This document shows positions 1 to 7,330 of a DNA stretch of 64,000 bases, piece by piece (position 1 is the first letter of the stretch; each line of letters starts with the position of its first letter). Below the pieces are notes generated by a model. That model saw only the letters and a program-made list of their open reading frames with translations, ran no database searches and was not told the origin of the DNA. Origin of the DNA: Curtobacterium sp. MCBA15_001 (GTDB taxonomy: Bacteria > Actinomycetota > Actinomycetes > Actinomycetales > Microbacteriaceae); assembly GCF_001864835.1 (NCBI RefSeq), contig NZ_MJGI01000004.1:148437-212436 (forward strand), in the 5' to 3' direction. The translations under genes were made by a program, and so were the position numbers.

Positions 1-1
1 C

Positions 2-526
2 CCCGCCGACCCCGCCGACCGCTCCGACCCTGCCGACCGCTCCGACCCTGCCGCTCGCGGTGCGCTCTCACACGTCCGAGCGGACGGCAGCGCCCACATG
101 GTCGACGTCTCCGACAAGGACGTCACCGCCCGTTCCGCGACCGCGACCGCGACGCTCGTCACCCGGCCCGACGTGGTCGCTCGCATCCTCGACGGGTCCC
201 TGCCCAAGGGCGAGGTGATCGGCACCGCCCGCATCGCCGCGATCATGGCGGTGAAGAAGACCTCGGACCTGGTCCCGCTCTGCCACCCGCTGCCGATCGC
301 CGGCGTGCAGGTCGACATCACCGGGACCGGGGACCGCGTCGTCGTGCGGGTCAGCGTGAAGACCACCTCGCGCACGGGTGTCGAGATGGAAGCGCTCACC
401 GGTGCCAGCGTCGGCGCGCTGACCGTGTACGACATGGTGAAGGCCGTCGACCGCACGGCCACGATCACGGACGTCCGGGTGCTCGAGAAGCACGGTGGGC
501 GATCCGGGGACTGGAGCGCCCGATGA
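2..526 (+). CDS. moaC: Cyclic pyranopterin monophosphate synthase MoaC (5' end outside window)
   Basis: MoaC converts the MoaA product into cyclic pyranopterin monophosphate, the second step of molybdenum cofactor synthesis. The MoaC signatures LCHPLPI and GVEMEALTGASVGALT are present, the latter followed by YDMVKAVDR. An ATG at 98 would give a 142-residue protein, but the reading frame is open back to the window edge. The residues just before that ATG (ALSHVRADGSAH) match the usual MoaC N-terminus ahead of MVDVSDK, so the true start probably lies upstream of the window. The frame also covers a Pro/Asp-rich repeat at 15-50. The stop overlaps the next gene in ATGA, so the three genes are translationally coupled. 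Confidence 0.93.
   Translation, partial: PADPADRSDPADRSDPAARGALSHVRADGSAHMVDVSDKDVTARSATATATLVTRPDVVARILDGSLPKGEVIGTARIAAIMAVKKTSDLVPLCHPLPIAGVQVDITGTGDRVVVRVSVKTTSRTGVEMEALTGASVGALTVYDMVKAVDRTATITDVRVLEKHGGRSGDWSAR
15..50 (+). repeat. 18-bp tandem duplication in the moaC 5' region
   Basis: The 18-base unit CCGACCGCTCCGACCCTG occurs twice without interruption. In the moaC frame it adds the hexapeptide ADRSDP twice, in a Pro/Asp-rich stretch ahead of the conserved fold. It keeps frame, as expected of a repeat inside coding sequence. Confidence 0.8.
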
Positions 527-1035
527 CCTCAGAACCGACCCGGGGACGCGGCGTGGTCGTGGTGGTGTCCACCTCGGCCGCGACCGACCCCGCACTCGAC
601 ACGACCGGGCCGACGATCGCCGGGTGGCTCCGCGGCCACCAGTTCTCGGTCGACGAGCCCGTCATCGTGCCCGATGGTGGCCCCATCGCCGAGACCGTCA
701 CTGCCGCGCTGCTCGCCGATGCCCGCGTGGTCATCACCACGGGCGGCACCGGTGTCACCCCGACCGACCGCACACCCGAGGCAGTGGCGCCCCTGCTCGA
801 CCTCGAACTGCCGGGCGTCCTCGAGGAAGTCCGACGCCGGGGCCTCGCCGGAGCCGGTCCGACCGCGCTGCTCAGCCGCGGGGTGGCAGGCATCGCGAGC
901 ACCGGGGCGCTCGTCGTCACGCTGCCCGGCTCGCGCGGCGGGGTCGCCGACGGATTGGCGGTCCTCGACGGGTTGCTCGACCACGTCCTCGCGCAGGTCC
1001 ACGGCGCCGGACACGCCCCGCGGAGCGCCTCGTGA
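523..1035 (+). CDS. MoaB/Mog-family molybdopterin adenylyltransferase
   Basis: Proteins of this family adenylate molybdopterin so that MoeA can insert molybdate. The 170-residue protein has the MoCF-binding fold: a hydrophobic first strand, the TTGGTGVTPTDRTPEAV motif near residues 76-92 (GGTG-x-x-x-x-D signature), and LPGSRGGVADGL near the C-terminus. The ATG overlaps the moaC stop and the gene runs into moaE with a GTGA overlap, so it sits inside a moaC-mog-moaE operon. MoaB and Mog cannot be separated confidently from sequence alone, so no symbol is assigned. Confidence 0.9.
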   Translation: MTSEPTRGRGVVVVVSTSAATDPALDTTGPTIAGWLRGHQFSVDEPVIVPDGGPIAETVTAALLADARVVITTGGTGVTPTDRTPEAVAPLLDLELPGVLEEVRRRGLAGAGPTALLSRGVAGIASTGALVVTLPGSRGGVADGLAVLDGLLDHVLAQVHGAGHAPRSAS

Positions 1036-1481
1036 CCGGGCTGCCGGACGTCGACCCCGCGGACCGGGTCGTCCTGGCCGACGTCGTCGACACCCCCGTG
1101 TCCGTCGAACAGGTCGCCGACGTCGTCGCCACCGACCAGGACGGCGCAGTGGTGACGTTCGCCGGGGTGGTGCGCGACCACGACGGCGGCAAGGGGGTCA
1201 CCGCCCTCGGCTACGAACGGCACCCGAGCGCCGGAGCGGTCATCGCCGAGGTCGCGCGGTCCATCGCCGAGGCACACCCTGGTGTCCGCATCGCGGTGCT
1301 GCACCGTGTGGGTGACCTGGTCGTCGGGGACGTGGCGCTCGCCGCGGCAGTGTCGTCCCCGCACCGGGCCGAGGCCTTCGCCGCCTGCGCCGCGCTCGTC
1401 GACCTGGTGAAGGAGTCGGTCCCGATCTGGAAGCACCAGGAGTTCACCGACGGGTCGGACGAGTGGGTCGCCTCGCTGTGA
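1032..1481 (+). CDS. moaE: Molybdopterin synthase catalytic subunit MoaE
   Basis: MoaE is the large subunit of molybdopterin synthase; it transfers sulfur from thiocarboxylated MoaD to cyclic pyranopterin monophosphate. The 149-residue length is normal. Family features are FAGVVRDHDGG near residues 44-54, the GYERHP segment, and the C-terminal KESVPIWKHQEF carrying the active-site lysines. The GTG start at 1032 overlaps the previous stop (GTGA). A start further upstream would add about 180 residues of non-homologous sequence lying over the mog gene. MoaA and MoaD are not in the window. Confidence 0.94.
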   Translation: MTGLPDVDPADRVVLADVVDTPVSVEQVADVVATDQDGAVVTFAGVVRDHDGGKGVTALGYERHPSAGAVIAEVARSIAEAHPGVRIAVLHRVGDLVVGDVALAAAVSSPHRAEAFAACAALVDLVKESVPIWKHQEFTDGSDEWVASL

Positions 1482-1543
1482 GGGGTCGGCGCGGCATGCC
1501 GCACCCCGCGAACAGGAGCGTGGCGACGGGCTCGGCGCTTCCC

Positions 1544-1549
1544 TAGGAT
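1544..1549 (+). promoter_or_regulatory. -10 element TAGGAT, probably leaderless
   Basis: TAGGAT lies 7 nt before the ATG at 1557, and no Shine-Dalgarno sequence separates them. A transcript starting about 7 nt after the -10 would begin at or next to the start codon. The same arrangement recurs at several other genes in this window. Confidence 0.5.
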
Positions 1550-1556
1550 CCAGACC

Positions 1557-1952
1557 ATGGTGCTCCTGCCCTTCGTCTCCGTGGTGCTGCTGGTGTTCGC
1601 CCTGATCGACATCCTGACCAAGACGGACGACCAGATCCGTGGTCTGCCGAAGATCGCGTGGGTGATCCTCGTCGTGCTCCTGCCCGTCGTCGGCAGCGTC
1701 GTGTGGTTCGCGATCGGGCACGACTGGGCTCCCGGCCCACGCAACCACGGCCGGTACATCGAGCCGAACCGCCACGAGGACCAGCACCCCACCCTGGGAC
1801 ACGCCCGCGCCGCCCACGGTGACCGCCGGGTGAGCACGACGGAGCAGGAGCTCGCCGACCTCGACCGCGAGATCGAGTTCTGGGAAGCCAAGGCGCGCCT
1901 GCAGCGTGCCAAGGACGCCGCGGGCGAGTCCGACACCGCTCCCGCGGGTTGA
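1557..1952 (+). CDS. PLD nuclease N-terminal domain membrane protein
   Basis: A 131-residue protein with two predicted membrane segments (residues about 1-20 and 33-53). Between and after them is the PLDc_N pattern, with LPKIAWVILVVLLPVVGS followed by WFAIGH. That domain normally precedes cardiolipin synthase-like phospholipase D domains, but here no HKD catalytic domain follows. The tail is a soluble, acidic, probably coiled stretch (ELADLDREIEFWEAKARLQR). Actinobacterial stand-alone proteins of this type are common and uncharacterised. The following gene starts 11 nt downstream and may be co-transcribed. Confidence 0.85.
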   Translation: MVLLPFVSVVLLVFALIDILTKTDDQIRGLPKIAWVILVVLLPVVGSVVWFAIGHDWAPGPRNHGRYIEPNRHEDQHPTLGHARAAHGDRRVSTTEQELADLDREIEFWEAKARLQRAKDAAGESDTAPAG

Positions 1953-1962
1953 CCCGCCGACC

Positions 1963-2679
1963 GTGACCGCCGACGACCCGGACGACGACCTCCGCGCCCT
2001 GCTGGACGACGCGCAGCGTCGCGCCGACCTCGATCAGCAATGGGCCGAGGTCGACCGCCGGCTCGACGGCATGCTCGCCGAGGACCGCCCCCGCGTGCGT
2101 CCGCGGCAGGACCAGCGCACGGTCCGACGGTGGGCCCTGCTCGCGGCGGGCGTCGTGGTCGTTGCCCTCGCGGCGGGGTGGCTCGTGGGAGTGTCGAGCG
2201 CCGGTGACCACCTCGCTCGGACACCTCGAGCGTCCTCGTTCCTGGTCTCGGTCCTGGTGGTCGGCGGCATCGTCGTCGCGCTCGGCGCGTGGACCACGGG
2301 GACCGTGCAGAAGGTTCGGCGTCAGGGCATCTGGGTCCCGGTGGACGAGCCGCTGCGCGGTCTCCCTCGTGCCGAGCGAGTCGTCGTCGGCCGGGTGATC
2401 CGCGGTCACGGCGCGGTCGACCCCGCACGACTCCGCACGCTGCGACGGCTCGCGACCCTGCGCCTGGACCAGTCCGCGTGGACGATCTGGTTCGGCATCG
2501 GCTGGCTGGGGCTGGCCACGAGTCAGGTCGCCTCGCACCAGGGGTCCGGGTGGACGTGGGTGCCCTTCGTCCTCGGCGGGGTCTGGGCTGTGGGGCTGGC
2601 GATCGCGACGATCCAGCGGCGGCAGTGGCGGGCGTTCCTGGCGGTGCACCCGCTGCCCGAGCCGACCCACCGGGGCTGA
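1963..2679 (+). CDS. Hypothetical membrane protein
   Basis: I do not recognise this family. The 238-residue protein starts with an acidic, charged region (residues 1-50) and has about four hydrophobic segments arranged as two hairpins: roughly residues 52-70 and 90-108, then 170-187 and 196-212. A basic cytoplasmic-looking stretch separates the pairs. GTG at 1963 was chosen because it directly follows the preceding stop. An ATG at 1906 would overlap the previous gene and add 19 atypical residues. Its function is unknown. Confidence 0.7.
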   Translation: MTADDPDDDLRALLDDAQRRADLDQQWAEVDRRLDGMLAEDRPRVRPRQDQRTVRRWALLAAGVVVVALAAGWLVGVSSAGDHLARTPRASSFLVSVLVVGGIVVALGAWTTGTVQKVRRQGIWVPVDEPLRGLPRAERVVVGRVIRGHGAVDPARLRTLRRLATLRLDQSAWTIWFGIGWLGLATSQVASHQGSGWTWVPFVLGGVWAVGLAIATIQRRQWRAFLAVHPLPEPTHRG

Positions 2680-2768
2680 GCCGGGCCTCCCGTCCGCCGC
2701 ACGGAGCGTCGGCGGACGCGCACCGACGACCGGACCGCATCCCGCACCCCGCACCCCGCCGCGCCGCC

Positions 2769-2774
2769 TACCCT
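2769..2774 (+). promoter_or_regulatory. -10 element TACCCT before the ABC-F gene
   Basis: TACCCT ends 6 nt before the GTG at 2781 with no ribosome binding site in between, which suggests leaderless transcription. Confidence 0.45.
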
Positions 2775-2780
2775 TGACGG

Positions 2781-4643
2781 GTGGCACATCTCCTCGGCGC
2801 CGAGAACCTGCATCTCGAGTTCCCCACCCGCACCGTCTTCGACGCCGTCACCATCGGCATCGACGAGGGCGACCGCATCGGCGTCGTCGGCCGGAACGGC
2901 GACGGCAAGTCGACGCTCCTCAGCCTGCTCGCGAAGCGCCTCGAACCCGACACCGGCCGCGTGACGCACCGCGGCGGCGTGACCGTGGGCGTCCTCGACC
3001 AGCGCGACGCCCTGCCGGCGGGTCAGACCGTCGGTGCCGTCGTGGTCGGCGACCGCGAGGAGCACGAGTGGGCCGGCGACCCGAAGATCCGCGACGTCAT
3101 CGGTGGCCTCGTGTCCGACATCCCGTGGGACGTGCTCGTCGACGACCTGTCGGGCGGGCAGCGTCGCCGTGTCGCCCTGGCGCGCCTGCTGGTCGGGGAC
3201 TGGGACGTGCTGTTCCTGGACGAGCCCACGAACCACCTCGACGTCGAGGGCATCCAGTGGCTCGCCGAGCACATCAACCGGCGGTGGCCGGCCACGCAGG
3301 GCGGACTCGTCGTCGTGACGCACGACCGGTGGTTCCTCGACGCCGTGTCGACCGACACGTGGGAGGTCCACGACGGCATCGTCGAGCCCTTCGAGGGCGG
3401 GTACGCGGCGTACATCCTGCAGCGCGTCGAACGTGACCGGCAGGCAGCGGCGTCCGAGCAGCGCCGCCAGAACCTCGCGCGCAAGGAACTCGCCTGGCTC
3501 CGCCGTGGTGCCCCGGCCCGCACCAGCAAGCCGAAGTTCCGCATCGACGCGGCCAACGCGCTGATCGACGACGTGCCGCCGCTCCGCGACACCGTCGCCC
3601 TGTCCCGCACCGCGACCGCGCGCCTGGGCAAGGACGTGGTGGACCTGCTCGACGTCGGCGTGACCTACCCCGAGGCCACCGAGCCGACCATCCGCAGCAT
3701 CGAGTGGCGGATCGCGCCGGGGGAGCGCACCGGCATCCTCGGGCCGAACGGTGCCGGCAAGTCGACGCTGCTCGCGCTGATCGCCGGGCGGCTGCAGCCG
3801 ACGAGCGGCCGGGTGAAGACGGGCAAGACCGTGCAGGTCGCGGTCCTCGACCAGCAACTCGCCGACCTGGCGCAGTACGCGAACGACCGCGTACGCGAGG
3901 TCGTCGCCCGCAAGAAGACGAGCTACGTGGCGGACGGCAAGGAGATGACGCCGTCACAGCTGCTCGAACGCCTCGGCTTCACCTCGGAGCAGCTCTCCAC
4001 GCCCGTGCGCGATCTGTCCGGTGGGCAGAAGCGCCGCCTGCAGCTCATGCTCATCCTGCTCGACGAGCCGAACCTGCTCATCCTCGACGAGCCGACGAAC
4101 GACCTCGACACCGACATGCTCGCCGCGATGGAGGACCTCCTCGACACCTGGCCCGGCACCCTGCTCGTGGTCTCGCACGACCGGTACCTGCTCGAGCGTG
4201 TCACCGACCAGCAGTACGCCGTGCTCGGCGGGCACCTGCGGCACCTGCCCGGCGGGGTCGACGAGTACATGCGCCTGCGTGCGGCCGGCGCCGGTGGGTC
4301 CACCGCTTCGGCGGCTGCCGCCGCGACGGCCGGGAGGCCCGACACCGCTGGCGGGACCGGCTCGGCCGGTGCCGTGGCCGGGTCCGGTTCCGCGGGTGCG
4401 TCGGGCTCCTCGGGTCTGTCGGGTTCGGAGCGTCGCGCTGCCGAGAAGGAGATGTCGGCGCTCGACCGCCGCATCGCCCGCGTCGGGGACGACCGGAAGA
4501 AGATGCTCGACGCCTTCGCGACGCACGACCAGTCCGACTACGCCGGGCTGGGGGAGCTGCAGACGAAGCTCGGGGCGCTCGAGGCCGAGATCGAGCAGCT
4601 CGAGGAGCGCTGGCTCGAGGTCGCGGAGACGCTCGGGGTCTGA
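2781..4643 (+). CDS. ABC-F family ATPase
   Basis: ABC-F proteins are soluble twin-ATPase factors that act on ribosomes, for example in translation elongation control or antibiotic protection, rather than in transport. The 620-residue protein has Walker A GRNGDGKST (residues 37-45) and GPNGAGKST (about 322), and two signature motifs, DLSGGQRRR and DLSGGQKRR. Walker B motifs are LFLDEPTNHLD and LILDEPTNDLD. There are no membrane segments. A low-complexity Ala/Gly/Ser linker (about residues 505-550) leads into a C-terminal charged coiled coil (EKEMSALDRRIARV onward), as in Uup-type members. GTG was chosen as the start because the family N-terminus begins there. Confidence 0.95.
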   Translation: MAHLLGAENLHLEFPTRTVFDAVTIGIDEGDRIGVVGRNGDGKSTLLSLLAKRLEPDTGRVTHRGGVTVGVLDQRDALPAGQTVGAVVVGDREEHEWAGDPKIRDVIGGLVSDIPWDVLVDDLSGGQRRRVALARLLVGDWDVLFLDEPTNHLDVEGIQWLAEHINRRWPATQGGLVVVTHDRWFLDAVSTDTWEVHDGIVEPFEGGYAAYILQRVERDRQAAASEQRRQNLARKELAWLRRGAPARTSKPKFRIDAANALIDDVPPLRDTVALSRTATARLGKDVVDLLDVGVTYPEATEPTIRSIEWRIAPGERTGILGPNGAGKSTLLALIAGRLQPTSGRVKTGKTVQVAVLDQQLADLAQYANDRVREVVARKKTSYVADGKEMTPSQLLERLGFTSEQLSTPVRDLSGGQKRRLQLMLILLDEPNLLILDEPTNDLDTDMLAAMEDLLDTWPGTLLVVSHDRYLLERVTDQQYAVLGGHLRHLPGGVDEYMRLRAAGAGGSTASAAAAATAGRPDTAGGTGSAGAVAGSGSAGASGSSGLSGSERRAAEKEMSALDRRIARVGDDRKKMLDAFATHDQSDYAGLGELQTKLGALEAEIEQLEERWLEVAETLGV

Positions 4644-4663
4644 GGTTCCGGGTCCGGTGCCCG

Positions 4664-5113
4664 TCACGCCGGCTCGGCGTCCGCGGCAGCGCTTGCGGGG
4701 TCGTTCCCGCCGGGGTTCGCGACGACCTCCCAGAGGTGGCCGTCCGGGTCCTCGAAGAAGCCGGAGTACATGCCCCACGGGCGCGTGTACGGCGGCTCGA
4801 GCATCCTCGCGCCCGCCGCCCGAGCCCGTTCGAGGAACTGCTCGGCTTCGTGCTGCGACGCGACGAAGTGCCCGATCGTGCTGCTCGGCCGTGTCGCCAG
4901 GTCGACGCCGGAGTCCTTTGCCATGTCGTCGCGGCCGTACACGGACACGATCAGCCCGTCGTCGAGCGTGAACATCGCCGTCGTGCCACCTGCGGACGTC
5001 TCGGTCGGCGGGTACTCGGTGCCGACGACGCCGCTGCCCTCGATGCCGAGCAGGGTGCGGTAGAAGGCTGCCGAGCGTGCGACGTCGGCCACGGCGAGGG
5101 TGATGGCGTGCAT
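4664..5113 (-). CDS. VOC (glyoxalase/bleomycin resistance) family protein
   Basis: A 149-residue vicinal-oxygen-chelate protein with paired beta-alpha-beta-beta-beta modules. The N-terminal part reads ITLAVADVARSAAFYRTLLG and the C-terminal part has FFEDPDGHLWEVVANPGG, carrying the usual metal-binding Glu near the end. Members act as dioxygenases, isomerases or resistance proteins; the substrate cannot be told from sequence. It ends tail to tail with the ABC-F gene. Its start is preceded by a -10-like TAGCCT with no obvious ribosome binding site. Confidence 0.9.
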   Translation of the reverse strand: MHAITLAVADVARSAAFYRTLLGIEGSGVVGTEYPPTETSAGGTTAMFTLDDGLIVSVYGRDDMAKDSGVDLATRPSSTIGHFVASQHEAEQFLERARAAGARMLEPPYTRPWGMYSGFFEDPDGHLWEVVANPGGNDPASAAADAEPA

Positions 5114-5120
5114 GCGGCGG

Positions 5121-5126
5121 AGGCTA
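5121..5126 (-). promoter_or_regulatory. -10 element TAGCCT (minus strand)
   Basis: Read on the minus strand, TAGCCT lies 7 nt before the ATG of the VOC gene, in the same leaderless spacing seen at other genes here. Confidence 0.45.
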
Positions 5127-5146
5127 CGCCGGGCCCGTCGTGTCGG

Positions 5147-5641
5147 TCAGTCGCCGAGGCCCAGGATGAGCCGTCGCAGCAGCCCGGCCAGTTGGTCCTG
5201 TTCGCCCGCCGAGACCCCCGCCAGGATGTCCCGCTCCGCCCGCAGCAGGTCCGCGATCGCCGAGTCCACCGCGGTCCGTCCGGCCTCCGTCAGCGAGACG
5301 AGGATGCCCCGGCCGTCCTTCGGGTCGGTCCGACGTGCGACGAGCCCACGTGCCGTCAGCCGGTCGACGCGGTTCGTCATCGTGCCGCTCGACACCAGGG
5401 TCTGTTGCAGCAGGGTCTTCGGGCTGAGCTCGAACGGCTCGCCCGCCCGACGCAGGGCCGACAGCACGTCGAACTCCCACGGCTCGGTGCCGCTCGCGTC
5501 GAAGGCCGCACGCCGCGCGCGGTCCAGGTGCCGCGCCAGCCGGTCCACCCGCGACAGGACCTGCAGCGGCGCGAAGTCGAGGTCGTCGCGCTGCCGTCCC
5601 CACGCCGCGACGATCCGGTCGACTTCGTCCTCGTGCGGCAT
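5147..5641 (-). CDS. MarR family transcriptional regulator
   Basis: A 164-residue winged-helix regulator. The DNA-binding part is recognisable from LVSSGTMTNRVDRLTARGLV (recognition helix) followed by the wing DPKDGRGILVSLTEAGR. The C-terminal helix, rich in LLRRL, would form the dimer interface. The ATG at 5641 (MPHEDEV) was chosen because the frame extends upstream through the tRNA gene without homology. It may control the adjacent VOC gene, 33 nt downstream on the same strand; that is inference from position only. Confidence 0.9.
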   Translation of the reverse strand: MPHEDEVDRIVAAWGRQRDDLDFAPLQVLSRVDRLARHLDRARRAAFDASGTEPWEFDVLSALRRAGEPFELSPKTLLQQTLVSSGTMTNRVDRLTARGLVARRTDPKDGRGILVSLTEAGRTAVDSAIADLLRAERDILAGVSAGEQDQLAGLLRRLILGLGD

Positions 5642-5719
5642 CCCTCCATCATGGCCGGTCCCACGGCGCACGACCACCACCGGGCGCATGGGAGGATGGA
5701 CGGGCGCCTCCGTGCGCGT

Positions 5720-5794
5720 TCCGCCTTGGTGTAATGGCAGCACGACGGCCTTTGGTGCCGTTAGGTCCGGGTTCGAATCCTGGAGGCGGAGCCA
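5720..5794 (+). tRNA. tRNA-Gln (anticodon TTG)
   Basis: The acceptor stem TCCGCCT pairs with AGGCGGA. The anticodon arm is ACGGC-CTTTGGT-GCCGT with anticodon TTG, which reads the Gln codon CAA. The T loop is TTCGAAT. The discriminator base is G and the CCA end (5792-5794) is encoded. The U1-A72 pair with G73 is typical of glutamine tRNAs. Confidence 0.95.
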
Positions 5795-6013
5795 GGGACC
5801 GATCGGCTTGTCCGCAGAATCGGTTCGGTGTGTCCGGTCCGGCCCCGCTTCGGGCGCGCAGACCTCCTGTGAGGGGCTGTTCGCCGAGGACGAAAGGCGA
5901 AGATCTCCGGGTGCCACCTGAATGTGCATGAGCGCTTCGCCGCCGCCATTGCCGATGCTCGCGTCTGGCGTGGCACCGCGCGACTGCGTTCCTCGCAGTG
6001 CCGGGATGAGTGA
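5795..6013. other. Gene-free stretch after tRNA-Gln
   Basis: No convincing gene is seen here on either strand. Open frames are short and resemble no known protein, and codon use is unlike the neighbours. Together with the pseudogene that follows, this makes 689 nt between tRNA-Gln and the next intact gene. It looks like a decayed region next to a tRNA, but no attachment repeat or integrase remnant is visible. Confidence 0.6.
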
Positions 6014-6284
6014 GTCGGAACGGGTTCTCGGCGCCGATCGGCGTGACGGCGGTCCCGAGCGCGATCCGCGAGGTCCGCTGCGACGCCGCGGCCAACAGGG
6101 CGACCGGTGAGGAGATCCCGTGCTGCGAGTGGCGGTGCCGGAGTCAGGCGCTGTCGAAGCCGAGCTGCTCGGCGCGCTCGACGATGCGCAGGGTCTCCTC
6201 GTGTCCGTCGGCCGGTCGCGCGGGGTCGAACGACCCGATGGTCAGGAAGCGGAGCCGTTCCAGGGGACGTCCATCGAGGGTCAC
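6014..6284 (-). pseudogene. Truncated LLM-class flavin oxidoreductase remnant
   Basis: The minus strand encodes an N-terminal fragment of about 90 residues, nearly identical to the start of the intact luciferase-like gene at 18679-19716. Shared stretches include FLTIGSFDPARPADGHE and GTAVTPIGAENPFRL. The Trp codon after GFDSA has become TGA (near 6144), and homology stops abruptly after FRL at about 6014, so two thirds of the gene are missing. The reading frame is otherwise intact and many differences from the paralogue are silent. A GTG at 6284 would be the ancestral start. Confidence 0.9.
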
Positions 6285-6319
6285 GAGTCGATCGTGACCG
6301 ACCTCGAGAGATCTCAGGT

Positions 6320-6325
6320 GTATAC
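6320..6325. promoter_or_regulatory. GTATAC half-operator, distal copy
   Basis: GGTGTATACAGC contains the same GTATAC palindrome that overlaps the promoter at 6469-6474. FadR-type GntR regulators commonly bind GT-N-AC palindromes, and a GntR-FCD regulator is encoded at the end of the downstream operon. Use as an operator is inference. Confidence 0.35.
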
Positions 6326-6423
6326 AGCGAGTTCCGTGGGTGAGCTTCGCCACGGAGCGGCATCTGGCCCAACCTGCCCATGAGCAGGGGTTTCTGTGAC
6401 CAGTATGACTCGCGCAGTGCTTT

Positions 6424-6439
6424 GTAACACCGACGTAAC
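6424..6439 (+). promoter_or_regulatory. GTAAC-N6-GTAAC direct repeat (GlnR-like)
   Basis: Two GTAAC pentamers are spaced 11 bp apart immediately upstream of the -35 element at 6445. The spacing and GTnAC content resemble the a-site of actinobacterial GlnR boxes, although the second half is GTAAC rather than GAAAC. The position suits an activator site. Confidence 0.35.
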
Positions 6440-6444
6440 GCGCG

Positions 6445-6475
6445 TTGACTCGCCGGAAACACCAAACTGTATACC
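6445..6475 (+). promoter_or_regulatory. Promoter of the BtpA-SIS-PfkB operon
   Basis: TTGACT (6445-6450) is separated by 17 nt from TGTATA (6468-6473). The -10 overlaps the palindrome GTATAC (6469-6474), which would let a GntR repressor block it. The ATG at 6484 follows about 10 nt after the -10, with no ribosome binding site, so the message should be leaderless or nearly so. Confidence 0.6.
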
Positions 6476-6483
6476 GTTCACGC

Positions 6484-7263
6484 ATGCCCCAACTGTTCCG
6501 TCTCGTCGGTGTCCTGCACCTCCCGCCCCTGCCCGGTGCGGTCAACTACGCGGGCGCCTCCGTCCAGGAGATCGCGCGGCGTGCGGCGGAGGACGCCGTC
6601 GCCCTGCAGGACGCCGGCTTCACGCACGTGATGGTGCAGGACGCCAGTGACATGCCCCAGGCGGTGCGCGTCGGGGCCCCCACCGTCGCGGCGCTCGCGG
6701 TCGTCGGCGCAGCGGTGACCGCGGCCGTGACCATCCCGGTCGGTGTGGTCGTCGGCCACAACGACGGACCGAGTGCGGTGGCGATCGCCCACGCGATCGG
6801 CGCCTCGTTCGTCCGGGTCAAGGTGCTGACCGGCGTCTCGATCGGGCCCACCGGGTGGATCGAGGGATGCGCGCACGAGGTCGCCGCCATGCGTCGGTTG
6901 ATCGGCAGCGACGTCGAGGTCTGGGCCGACGTGCACGAGGCGACGAGCCTGGCGCTCGCGTCGACGCCCGAGTGGGCCGCGGCCGTCGCGCACGACTTCG
7001 GTCGCGCCGACGTGCTCGTCGTCACCCGGGACAGTGGCGTCGGTGACGCGCTCGACGTGATCGCCCGCTTGCGCGATGCCGTTCCGGACGTCCCGTTCGT
7101 GGTCGGCGGACGCGTCTCGCTCGCCACGATCGCGGACACGGTGCGGGACGCCGACGGGGCGATCCTCGGCAGCGCGATCAAGCAGTCGAGCGCCGCGGAC
7201 GCCCGGGTCGATCCCGAGGTCGCCGCACGGTTCGGCACAGCGCTCGTCCCGGTGTCGTCCTGA
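6484..7263 (+). CDS. BtpA/SgcQ family TIM-barrel protein
   Basis: A 259-residue protein of the BtpA/SgcQ family, named after a cyanobacterial photosystem I biogenesis factor and an E. coli sugar operon gene of unknown biochemistry. Family features are the N-terminal GVLHLPPLPG, repeated beta-alpha units, and the C-terminal VVGGRVSLATIADTVRDADG with GSAIKQ. These resemble phosphate-binding loops of TIM barrels. It is the first gene of a ten-gene operon. In the sgc operon and here it travels with sugar kinase or sugar isomerase genes, so a role on a phosphosugar is plausible but unproven. Confidence 0.85.
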   Translation: MPQLFRLVGVLHLPPLPGAVNYAGASVQEIARRAAEDAVALQDAGFTHVMVQDASDMPQAVRVGAPTVAALAVVGAAVTAAVTIPVGVVVGHNDGPSAVAIAHAIGASFVRVKVLTGVSIGPTGWIEGCAHEVAAMRRLIGSDVEVWADVHEATSLALASTPEWAAAVAHDFGRADVLVVTRDSGVGDALDVIARLRDAVPDVPFVVGGRVSLATIADTVRDADGAILGSAIKQSSAADARVDPEVAARFGTALVPVSS

Positions 7264-7330
7264 CCGGAGCCGTCCAGACCGCACACCCAGCCAACCCGAG
7301 CCCGCACACCCGAACCACCGGAGCCACACG

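Noticed and set aside
5768-5794. tRNA-Gln 3' end as an integration attachment site
   Set aside because: CCTGGAGGCG also occurs in the hairpin at 41161 and near 43670, but the match is only about 10 bases and no integrase or longer repeat of the tRNA end is present.
5649-6095. A minus-strand frame of 148 codons through the tRNA gene
   Set aside because: Its first 28 residues are part of the oxidoreductase remnant and the rest runs across tRNA-Gln and the MarR upstream region, so it is not a gene.
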